From: UBA6382 sp963631415
Lineage (GTDB): Bacteria > Bacteroidota > Bacteroidia > Bacteroidales > Bacteroidaceae
Length of the DNA: 9,538 bases
Direction: 5' to 3'
Assembly (NCBI GenBank): GCA_963631415.1
Contig: CAVGQS010000095.1
Location: forward strand, 1-9,538
This document shows positions 1 to 5,761 of this stretch, in pieces. Below the pieces are notes generated by a model that was not told the origin of the DNA, searched no databases, and saw nothing but the letters and a program-made list of their open reading frames with translations. The position numbers and the translations under genes were made by a program. Numbering within the stretch: the first letter of the stretch is position 1; the number at the start of each line of letters is the position of its first letter.

Positions 1-58
1 CCTAAAGCTTGCGACGTCTCCGCCGATACGCTGCGCCGCTTCGGTCTAGTCATCGCAG

Positions 59-74
59 AATTTCCGCGGAAATT
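59..74. repeat. 16-bp perfect palindrome next to the left repeat array
   Basis: AATTTCCGCGGAAATT is fully self-complementary. It abuts the 21-bp repeat array on the side away from umuC. The right-hand array has a hairpin in the same place (9476-9487, TTTCG-GG-CGAAA). The stems keep the same length, but the inner pair is C:G here and G:C there, a compensatory change. Function unknown; it may be the closing hairpin of the repeat module. Confidence 0.7.
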
Positions 75-133
75 TTTTCGTTAAGTCCGCACGAAAATTT
101 TTTAAGTCCGCACAAATTTTTTTTAAGTCCTAC
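69..133 (-). repeat. Left 21-bp-period tandem repeat array (three units)
   Basis: Read on the plus strand, TTAAGTCCGCAC starts at 81 and 102, and a degenerate copy (TTAAGTCCTAC) starts at 123, exactly 21 bp apart. The units are separated by A/T runs such as GAAAATTTTT. Positions 69-130 match the reverse complement of 9418-9479 at 60 of 62 positions, so the arrays at the two ends of the window are inverted copies. Relative to transcription of umuC, the array lies downstream of the terminator at 231-271 and has the same orientation that the right array has relative to asd. No ORF crosses it convincingly. Function unknown. Confidence 0.9.
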
Positions 134-230
134 TTTATAACTTTGAAGTGCTTGCGAGCTGTCCCCCTGTTGCTTTATGACCATTTGTTGGCCGTTTTTG
201 GTTTGTTTGGCTGTAGGGGACTGCCCGGTC

Positions 231-271
231 AAAAAAAAATCCGCAGCCCTGGTGGTTAGGGTTGCGGATTT
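231..271 (-). terminator. Intrinsic terminator of the umuDC unit
   Basis: Positions 237-250 pair with 258-271 (AAATCCGCAGCCCT against AGGGTTGCGGATTT), a 14-position stem with one mismatch and a 7-nt loop. On the minus strand the stem runs into nine T residues (plus-strand A run 231-239), the classic Rho-independent layout. It lies about 160 nt beyond the umuC stop. On the minus strand the one imperfect position is C-A; read as plus-strand RNA it would be a G-U wobble, but there is no T run on that side. Confidence 0.88.
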
Positions 272-428
272 GGCAAGAGTCTTGTAGAGTTTCGGAGGGG
301 GGTTGCGGACAGCAATAGTTGTTTATATGCCAATTTGGTCTCGCTGTTTTCCTCGCCAATCTGTCGGCAGGCTAATATGTCGCAAACTAATCGCAACACG
401 CCTAGCCTGTCGAGAGTCTAATCTGCCG
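272..428. other. Untranslated 3' region between umuC and its terminator
   Basis: No credible gene is seen in this stretch. The only structure noticed is a 7-bp inverted repeat, CAGGCTA at 368-374 and TAGCCTG at 403-409, separated by 28 nt. Its loop is long and it has no T run, so it is not called a terminator. The stretch is probably the 3' UTR of the umuDC transcript. Confidence 0.5.
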
Positions 429-1694
429 TCAGTCTATCGTCAGCAATTCGTCGGCGTCGGTCAGGTAGTTGCCGCTGCGGTAGTCGCACTTCACTCTCCA
501 CTCCTGCTTGCCGCTGCCCTCAGCCGCCGTCTGCACCGTCTTGAGTCCGTAGCGGTGGTTGATGGCGTCAATCTCGCGCATCAGTCGGGCGCGCTCGGGG
601 CGGTTGTGTATGGGGTCGAAGAGATTGCCCTCAATGCTCTCGTTGGGCTGTATGTCGCTCACTATCACGCCCGAGCGCTTGTACTTTATGCCCTCGCGCC
701 ACACTTTCTGCAGTGCCTGCATGGCGGCCTTGGTCAGTTCCAGCGTGTCGCTCGTGGCCACCAGCAGGCTCACGGTGGCAGAATTGGCGTATTGCTGGAG
801 GTCTTCCCTGAAGCGGTTGCTCGCCACGAAGACCGTCACGCTCTTTGCCGCCGACGCCTGGCCGCGCAGCTTGTTGGCGCAGCTGCTGGCAAAGGTGGCT
901 ATGGAGGCTTTCATCGATTCAAGGTCAGATATCATCTCGCCAAAGCTGCGCGACGTGCAGATGGTCTTCTTGCGTTGCAGCTCGGCGGTGTCGATGCAGG
1001 GGTGGCCGTTCAGTTCGAGCCACACCTGCACTCCGGGCTTGGTGAGGTGGCTGCTCACCCACCCCTCGCTCTTGTCGGCAAACTCCAGCGTGTTGCGCAC
1101 GCCGTGGTATTCCAGTTTGGCCAGGGTGTGTCTGCCTATGCCCCACACGTCGCCCAGCGGGAAGAGGTCCAGCGCCTTGCGCCGCTTCTCGTCGGTGTCT
1201 ATCATGCACACGCCCCCGTAGCCCTTGTGCTGCTTGGCAAACTTGCTGCCCATCTTGGCCAGGGTCTTTGTCGGGGCGATGCCCACGCTCACCGGCACGT
1301 CGGTGTAGAGCAGAATCTTGTGCCTCAGTTCGCGCATCATCTCTACCAAGCCGAAGTGTTTCTCGTAGCCCCGCAGGTCGCAGAAACTCTCGTCAATGCT
1401 GTATTGCTCCACCTGGCTCACGCTCTCGCGAATGATGCTCACAATGCGTTTGCTCATGGCGGCATAGAGCATCATGTTGGTGGAGAACACGCACACCTTG
1501 TGGCGCCTGATTATGTCTTTCACCTTGAAGACGGGGTCGCCGCGGTGCAGTCCCACAGCCTTGGCCTCGGGCGTCAGGGCGACTATGCAGCCGTCGTTGC
1601 TCGAGAGCACCACCACGGGCTTGTCGCGCAAACCGGGGTGAAACACCTTCTCCACAGAGCAAAAGAAACTGTTGCAGTCTATCAGCGCAAACAT
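429..1694 (-). CDS. umuC: UmuC, catalytic subunit of translesion DNA polymerase V (Y family)
   Basis: The 421-residue product is full length for UmuC and acts as an error-prone polymerase that copies past DNA lesions, working with cleaved UmuD. It begins MFALIDCNSFF: Asp6 is a catalytic metal ligand and Phe11 sits at the steric-gate position (Tyr11 in E. coli UmuC). The palm motif YSIDESF supplies Asp101 and Glu102, at the same numbering as E. coli. The little-finger domain and a UmuC-type tail follow, ending DADELLTID. The clamp-binding motif is degenerate: EGNLF at 355-359, against QLNLF in E. coli. The ATG at 1694 is chosen because it gives the conserved N-terminus exactly. It lies 97 nt downstream of umuD with no Shine-Dalgarno sequence; the gap contains a 5-bp hairpin (1722-1736). 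It is the last gene of its unit, and a terminator follows. Confidence 0.95.
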   Translation of the reverse strand: MFALIDCNSFFCSVEKVFHPGLRDKPVVVLSSNDGCIVALTPEAKAVGLHRGDPVFKVKDIIRRHKVCVFSTNMMLYAAMSKRIVSIIRESVSQVEQYSIDESFCDLRGYEKHFGLVEMMRELRHKILLYTDVPVSVGIAPTKTLAKMGSKFAKQHKGYGGVCMIDTDEKRRKALDLFPLGDVWGIGRHTLAKLEYHGVRNTLEFADKSEGWVSSHLTKPGVQVWLELNGHPCIDTAELQRKKTICTSRSFGEMISDLESMKASIATFASSCANKLRGQASAAKSVTVFVASNRFREDLQQYANSATVSLLVATSDTLELTKAAMQALQKVWREGIKYKRSGVIVSDIQPNESIEGNLFDPIHNRPERARLMREIDAINHRYGLKTVQTAAEGSGKQEWRVKCDYRSGNYLTDADELLTID

Positions 1695-1791
1695 AACCGT
1701 CGTCTAAAACATTGTCTGATTGGAACCTTTCGTTCCCCTTAAAAAACTCTCGCCTCTTTACAATCTTCGTCCTCTTGAAGTTGTCTGCCAC

Positions 1792-2427
1792 CTATCCCCT
1801 CGCCTTGTGCACCACATAGGTCACCACTCCCCACACCGAGAAGTCGTCGTTCTCCGTAACGCGTATCTCGGGATAGTTGGGATTGGCGGGCACCAGCCAG
1901 CCCTCTCCGTCGCGCATCTCGAAGTGCTTGAGCGTATATTCGCCGTTCAGCTCACACACCGCCACCTCCGAGGGCGACGGGTTGCGGTTGCTCTTGTCCA
2001 CTATGATGATGTCGCCGCTGTGTATGTCGGCGTCAATCATCGAGTCGCCCTCCACGCGGATGAGGTAGCTGGCGTTGGGGTGCGGACAAATCATGCGCAG
2101 CAGGTCTATGTCCTGGCTCTTCTCGTCGTTGTCAAGCGGAATGGGGAACCCCGCCTTGACCCTCAGGTCGAAGAAGGGCAGCTTCAGCTCGCCCAAGTCC
2201 ACCGCCGGATAGACTTTGCCCAGTTTGCCGAACGCCGCCTCGGCGCCGCCTAGGGCCTTCGCTATGCAGGTCTTGATGAAGTCCGTCTTGCTCTCCTGTC
2301 CGTCTATCACCCTTGCCAATGGCTCGGGCGCGCGAAATGTGTAGAGCTTGCTGCCGGTCGACGGGCGGCCCGCACCGGGTCTCGCCCCGCCGCGCTTGCC
2401 TTTGGGGTTGTCGTATTCTTCTGCCAT
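1792..2427 (-). CDS. umuD: UmuD-like self-cleaving S24 protease with N-terminal ribbon-helix-helix domain
   Basis: The 211-residue product has a typical UmuD/LexA C-terminal half. KAGFPIP holds the expected Ala92-Gly93 cleavage site, GDSMID gives the catalytic Ser129 and EYTLKHF the catalytic Lys167; it ends WGVVTYVVH, much like E. coli UmuD. RecA-stimulated self-cleavage would yield UmuD', the partner of UmuC. Unusually, about 92 residues precede the cleavage site, against 24 in E. coli. Residues 10-25 are Gly/Arg-rich (GGARPGAGRPSTG), and 27-60 read as strand KLYTFRA, helix PEPLARVIDGQ and helix SKTDFIKTCIAKALG, the pattern of a ribbon-helix-helix DNA-binding domain. The protein may therefore also be a repressor, inactivated by its own cleavage, as Acinetobacter UmuDAb is with a different type of N-terminus. 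The fold call is from pattern only. It has its own promoter and a candidate operator at 2481-2502. Confidence 0.93.
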   Translation of the reverse strand: MAEEYDNPKGKRGGARPGAGRPSTGSKLYTFRAPEPLARVIDGQESKTDFIKTCIAKALGGAEAAFGKLGKVYPAVDLGELKLPFFDLRVKAGFPIPLDNDEKSQDIDLLRMICPHPNASYLIRVEGDSMIDADIHSGDIIIVDKSNRNPSPSEVAVCELNGEYTLKHFEMRDGEGWLVPANPNYPEIRVTENDDFSVWGVVTYVVHKARG

Positions 2428-2461
2428 GTGCCGCTATACCTTATATATATTATATCGCCCG

Positions 2462-2469
2462 CAAAAATA
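2462..2469 (-). promoter_or_regulatory. Candidate -7 element of the umuDC promoter
   Basis: The minus strand reads TATTTTTG, a match to the Bacteroidetes -7 consensus TAnnTTTG, 35-42 nt upstream of the umuD ATG. Transcription would start near 2455. No TTTG is visible at the -33 spacing, which would fit a weak or regulated promoter. The same octamer occurs upstream of asd. Confidence 0.55.
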
Positions 2470-2480
2470 CGTTTTTCTTT

Positions 2481-2502
2481 TGATATCCGTGTTACGATAT
2501 CA
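2481..2502. promoter_or_regulatory. Inverted repeat TGATATC-N8-GATATCA, candidate operator for umuDC
   Basis: Two perfect 7-bp arms (2481-2487 and 2496-2502) flank an 8-bp non-symmetric spacer. The site lies just upstream of the -7 element and covers the spacer and -33 region, so a bound protein would block RNA polymerase. The downstream gene encodes a UmuD with a probable DNA-binding domain, which makes self-regulation the simplest reading. That link is inferred; the repeat itself is seen directly. Confidence 0.6.
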
Positions 2503-2550
2503 AAACAATTCGATGCCGCGGCGCACAAAATCCGATGCCACTGCCGCCCG

Positions 2551-3306
2551 TCAAAAAGCCTCGACCTTGACGCCAATCGAGAGGCTCAAGATGTCGCGCA
2601 GGGACAGGTAGCTGTTTTGCACGTACGACAGCACGGCGAGGTCGTAGGTCGACAGCTCGTAGCAAAACGAGATGGCCTTGCAGTAGCGGCGCTTGGGACC
2701 GGGTATCTCCCACCTGATGCGCTGCCCCAGAAAGATGTGGGCGCGTATCGCAGTGGGGAAACCGTAGTATTTGTGGGGGTATTTCGACGGTTCGCGCACC
2801 CAGAACTCCTCGCCCGTGATGGTGTTTATCAGCAGGCCCGTCGCCAGTGGCTCGTACTGGAAGTTCCACACCAGGGGTATGCGGAATGGTATGTAGGTCT
2901 GCCTCAGCGTGAAGGTCATGTGGTTGTGGGGCGTATTGTGTTTTGGCAACCAGCCAAACATGAAGTCGGTCTCCCACAGCCGCCGCTCCTGCCCGCCGTA
3001 GTGCCAGCCCAGTCCGAGGTTAATCATGCCCACATTGCCGGCATACTGCAGCCGCGCCTGGTTGGGTATGAGGCTGTGCCAGAAGCGGTTGTAGGCCTCC
3101 ATCTTGTGCTTGTAGTATTCGGGCGTGCCCTTCAGGGGCTTCTGCCGCTTCGCCGCCTTGGTGCTGTCGGCTTCTGCCGGCAGCGAGCACTCCTCGTCAG
3201 TGTCCAGCGACACCAGGGGGACTTCCTGCGCCCTCAGCGCCATGGGCAGGCACCACAGCAGCGCCCACACCGCCACCACTCCCGTTCTAAGCGTGCTTGA
3301 TTTCAT
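2551..3306 (-). CDS. Secreted protein of unknown function, probable small outer-membrane beta-barrel
   Basis: I do not recognise the family. The 251-residue product starts with a signal peptide: MKSSTLRTG, then a hydrophobic stretch ending LRA-QEV, with likely cleavage after Ala26. A short polar linker with Lys/Ala-rich residues follows to about residue 60. From about 70 onward there are alternating, aromatic-rich segments suited to amphipathic strands (such as NLGLGWHYGG, TDFMFGW and LSLSIGVKVEAF), and the protein ends in Phe, the usual terminal residue of barrels inserted by BamA. No lipobox is present. Its ATG lies inside the end of the metallophosphoesterase gene (20-nt overlap), which suggests coupled translation and a shared role at the envelope. 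It could instead be a periplasmic beta-rich protein. Confidence 0.78.
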   Translation of the reverse strand: MKSSTLRTGVVAVWALLWCLPMALRAQEVPLVSLDTDEECSLPAEADSTKAAKRQKPLKGTPEYYKHKMEAYNRFWHSLIPNQARLQYAGNVGMINLGLGWHYGGQERRLWETDFMFGWLPKHNTPHNHMTFTLRQTYIPFRIPLVWNFQYEPLATGLLINTITGEEFWVREPSKYPHKYYGFPTAIRAHIFLGQRIRWEIPGPKRRYCKAISFCYELSTYDLAVLSYVQNSYLSLRDILSLSIGVKVEAF

Positions 3307-4126
3307 AGGTGTAAGAATCTTTTGTGACGGTATAGACTATGTAGATTTTGTCGTCTGCCGAACTGCACTCATAGTATACGGGGCCCTCGTCGCCAAAGGG
3401 CTTGTACTCCTTCAGCTTGTGGTCGTGACCGCAGATGCAGAACAAGAGGCCGGGGTACTGCACCATGCGGAAGTTGAAGTAGTCCGCCACGTTGTCGTTG
3501 AACTGGTACATATTGGGCCCCACGTGCATCGCCACCACGGTGTTGGTGACGGAATCGGGCAGCGACGCCAGGTCGTTCTTGATGAAGGTGAAGTTGGGAA
3601 TGTCGTCCGAGTAGTCATACTCGTAGGCGTTGGTGTTGAGCACCAGCAGGTGCAGGAACGAGGCGTTGAGGCTGAAGTTGTCGGGGCCGTACATGAGTTT
3701 GTAGGACGACTCGCCCGAGCCGATGCAGTCGTGGTTGCCGATGACGCAGATGTAGGGCACCCTCAGCCTGTTCATCAGCGTGCGCGTCCACTCAAACTCC
3801 TTGGCCACGCCAAAGTCGGCCTGGTCGCCGGTGTGTATCACGAAGTCGAGGTTCTCTATCTCGTTGATGCTGCTTATCATGGCCTCCGTCTCGTCATACC
3901 ACCGCTGGGTGTCGCTTATCTGCGCAAAGCGTATGGTGTCCTTGCCGGCGCACTGGCTCTCTATCAGCTTCACGTTCTTGGCGGTGAGTCCCGTCTCGCC
4001 GCTTATCCTCACGTCGTAGGGGTGGTAGTCCATCATGTCGCACCCCTGCAGCGCGGCGAGCACTGCGCACACAGCCGCTGCTACGCCAAGCCTCCTGGCC
4101 AGCATGTTACAGAAACTCTTCGCCAT
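3287..4126 (-). CDS. Calcineurin-like metallophosphoesterase, probable lipoprotein
   Basis: The 279-residue product has a lipoprotein-type signal, a hydrophobic stretch from about residue 13 ending LQGC with Cys29 as the lipidated residue, so it is probably anchored in the cell envelope. The metallophosphoesterase motifs follow in order: SDTQ (Asp72), GDQAD (Asp101), GNHD (Asn131-His132), MHVGP (His201) and GHDH (His234, His236). The first motif is D-x-Q, not the usual D-x-H; Gln74 replaces a metal ligand, a variant also found in CPPED1-like enzymes. The substrate cannot be told from sequence; a phosphomonoester or phosphodiester is likely. It starts 6 nt after cvfB and overlaps the next gene by 20 nt, so it is firmly inside the operon. 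Confidence 0.9.
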   Translation of the reverse strand: MAKSFCNMLARRLGVAAAVCAVLAALQGCDMMDYHPYDVRISGETGLTAKNVKLIESQCAGKDTIRFAQISDTQRWYDETEAMISSINEIENLDFVIHTGDQADFGVAKEFEWTRTLMNRLRVPYICVIGNHDCIGSGESSYKLMYGPDNFSLNASFLHLLVLNTNAYEYDYSDDIPNFTFIKNDLASLPDSVTNTVVAMHVGPNMYQFNDNVADYFNFRMVQYPGLLFCICGHDHKLKEYKPFGDEGPVYYECSSADDKIYIVYTVTKDSYTYEIKHA

Positions 4127-4132
4127 GGGTGC

Positions 4133-4969
4133 CTACAATAGTCTTATGCCGCTGTCGGCAATCTCTATCAGCCGCTCCTTGTAGAGCGCGCCCACTGCCC
4201 GCTTGAAGGTCTTCTTGCTCACTCCAAACCTCTCGTATATGTCCTGCGGGTCGGACTTGTCGCTCAGGGCCACGAAGCGGTTGGGGCTCTGCCTCAGGGC
4301 GTTGAGCAGCACCACGCTGAAGTCCTCCACGTGCTGCCTGCCGCCCTCCTGCAGCGCGAGGTCCACTTTGCCGTCGGGGCGTATGTTCTTCACGAAGGCC
4401 TTCACCTCGTCGCCTATGGCAAGGGGGCGGAAGAGCTCGTTGTCGTATATCATCGCCTCGCAGCCGCAGTCCAGCACTATGGTCTTATAGCCCAGGTCGG
4501 TGTGCTTGAAGACCAGCGCGTCGACCTCCTGGTGGGGGCTCAGCGAGCGCGACGTCTCCTTCAGGTGCCTGGCTATGCGCGCCGACCCCACTATCCTGCC
4601 GGTCAGCTCGTCTACATAGATGTACACCACGTAGCGCTTCCCCACCTGCATCTTCACCGTCTGCTCGCTGAAGGGCACAAACAGGTCCTTGAGCAGTCCC
4701 CAGTCGAGGAACGCCCCGTATTCGTTGAGCCAGCTGACCCTCAGGCAGGCGAACTCGCCCACTTTGGCTAGGGGGCGCTCGGTCGTAGCCACGGGCTTGT
4801 TAGACTGGTCAAGGTATACGAACACCTCCACCTCGTCGCCGGGGTGCATCTCGGGACTGGTGTAGCGCCGGGGCATGAGTATCTCAAAGCCCTCGCCGCC
4901 GTCCAGGTAGGCTCCGCTGTCAGTGAAGCGGTTTATGGTCAGTTTGTTGTAGTCTCCTAGTTTTACCAT
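4133..4969 (-). CDS. cvfB: CvfB-family RNA-binding protein (S1-like domains plus winged helix)
   Basis: The 278-residue length and layout match CvfB/YitL. Three S1-like OB domains lie at about 1-63 (GDYNKLTINRFTDSGAYLDG), 68-133 (GEFACLRVSWLNEYGAFLDW) and 146-207 (VDALVFKHTDLGYKTIVLDC). A C-terminal winged helix spans about 215-278 (DIYERFGVSKKTFKRAVGAL). In Staphylococcus aureus CvfB binds RNA and affects virulence gene expression; the role in Bacteroidales is not established. It would be cytoplasmic. It lies 33 nt after the ABC ATPase gene and 6 nt before the phosphoesterase gene. The ATG at 4969 gives a complete first S1 domain. Confidence 0.88.
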   Translation of the reverse strand: MVKLGDYNKLTINRFTDSGAYLDGGEGFEILMPRRYTSPEMHPGDEVEVFVYLDQSNKPVATTERPLAKVGEFACLRVSWLNEYGAFLDWGLLKDLFVPFSEQTVKMQVGKRYVVYIYVDELTGRIVGSARIARHLKETSRSLSPHQEVDALVFKHTDLGYKTIVLDCGCEAMIYDNELFRPLAIGDEVKAFVKNIRPDGKVDLALQEGGRQHVEDFSVVLLNALRQSPNRFVALSDKSDPQDIYERFGVSKKTFKRAVGALYKERLIEIADSGIRLL

Positions 4970-5002
4970 GTTTGGGTTTATGGTTGTGTCAAAAAATTGT
5001 GT

Positions 5003-5731
5003 TCAGTCTTCTGCCGGGGCAGTGCAGCCGTGCGGCAGCTCCGCCGGCGCAACATCGCTGGCCACCGCCTCGTCCACCAGGCCGTCCTTGAGGTGGATGG
5101 TTCTGTCGGTCAGCGTGGCGAGCCGCTCGTCGTGGGTCACTATCACGAAGGTCTGGTTCAGCTTGTCTCTCAGGTCAAAGAAGAGCTGGTGCAGCTCCTC
5201 CTTGTTCTTGCTGTCGAGGCTCCCCGACGGTTCGTCGGCGAGAATAATGCGGGGGCTGTTCATCAGCGCGCGAGCCACCGCCACGCGCTGGTTCTCGCCG
5301 CCGGACATCTGCTTGGGCCTGTGGTTGCGGCGGTCGGCGAGCCCCATCATGTCGAGCAGTTCGTCGGCGCGGCGCCCTGCCTCCCTCACTCCCTTGCCGG
5401 CTATCAGCGCCGGCATCATCACGTTTTCGCGGGCCGAAAACTCCGGGAGCAGCTGGTGGAACTGAAACACGAAGCCTATCTCTGAGTTGCGCAGCCTCGC
5501 CTGCTCTTTCTGCCTGAGCCGCGTCACGTCCTTGCCGCACAGAGTAACCGAGCCCGATGTGGCGGTGTCGAGCAGCCCCACTATCTGCAGCAATGTCGTC
5601 TTGCCGGCACCGCTGGGACCCACTATGCTCACTACCTCGCCCTGCACTATGTCGAGGTCGATGCCCTTGAGCACCTCCAGCTCGCCAAACCTCTTGGTCA
5701 GCCCTCTTACGCTAACTACCGTGTCTGCCAT
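5003..5731 (-). CDS. lolD: ABC transporter ATP-binding protein, LolD-like
   Basis: The 242-residue product is a complete ABC ATPase: Walker A GPSGAGKTT (38-46), Q-loop Gln90, signature MSGGENQR (142-149), Walker B IILADEP (162-168, Glu167 catalytic) and H-loop His200. FQFHQLLPEFSARENVMMP after the Q-loop is typical of LolD, which powers release of lipoproteins from the inner membrane with LolC/LolE. No permease gene is adjacent, so the partner must be encoded elsewhere, and a MacB-type ATPase remains possible. The last 20 or so residues (VAPAELPHGCTAPAED) extend beyond the usual end. The gene starts 30 nt after the antiporter gene; the gap is a (CA)n and AT-rich stretch without a clear promoter. 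Confidence 0.92.
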   Translation of the reverse strand: MADTVVSVRGLTKRFGELEVLKGIDLDIVQGEVVSIVGPSGAGKTTLLQIVGLLDTATSGSVTLCGKDVTRLRQKEQARLRNSEIGFVFQFHQLLPEFSARENVMMPALIAGKGVREAGRRADELLDMMGLADRRNHRPKQMSGGENQRVAVARALMNSPRIILADEPSGSLDSKNKEELHQLFFDLRDKLNQTFVIVTHDERLATLTDRTIHLKDGLVDEAVASDVAPAELPHGCTAPAED

Positions 5732-5761
5732 ATATATAATAAGGTATATGTGTGTGTGTGA

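Noticed and set aside
1..58. Possible gene end or further repeat at the left edge
   Set aside because: GC-rich sequence with no open frame that can be supported in 58 bases; it may be the end of another intergenic repeat, but nothing in the window matches it.
368..409. Hairpin CAGGCTA/TAGCCTG as a second umuC terminator or recombination site
   Set aside because: The stem is only 7 bp with a 28-nt loop and no T run; no integrase is nearby.
303..1742. 479-codon open frame on the plus strand, antisense to umuC
   Set aside because: It is an antisense shadow of a GC-rich gene; its product is low-complexity (Ala, His, Val, Leu) with no motif, while the opposite strand encodes a complete UmuC.
1393..1791. 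Minus-strand frame from a GTG at 1791 that runs into umuC out of frame
   Set aside because: The portion beyond 1694 only overlaps umuC in another frame, and the 32 or so residues before it match nothing I recognise. UmuC is complete without it, so no frameshift is implied.
2428..3300. 290-codon plus-strand open frame opposite the secreted protein gene
   Set aside because: It begins in the umuD promoter region and has no recognisable domain; the minus-strand frame has a signal peptide and fits the operon.
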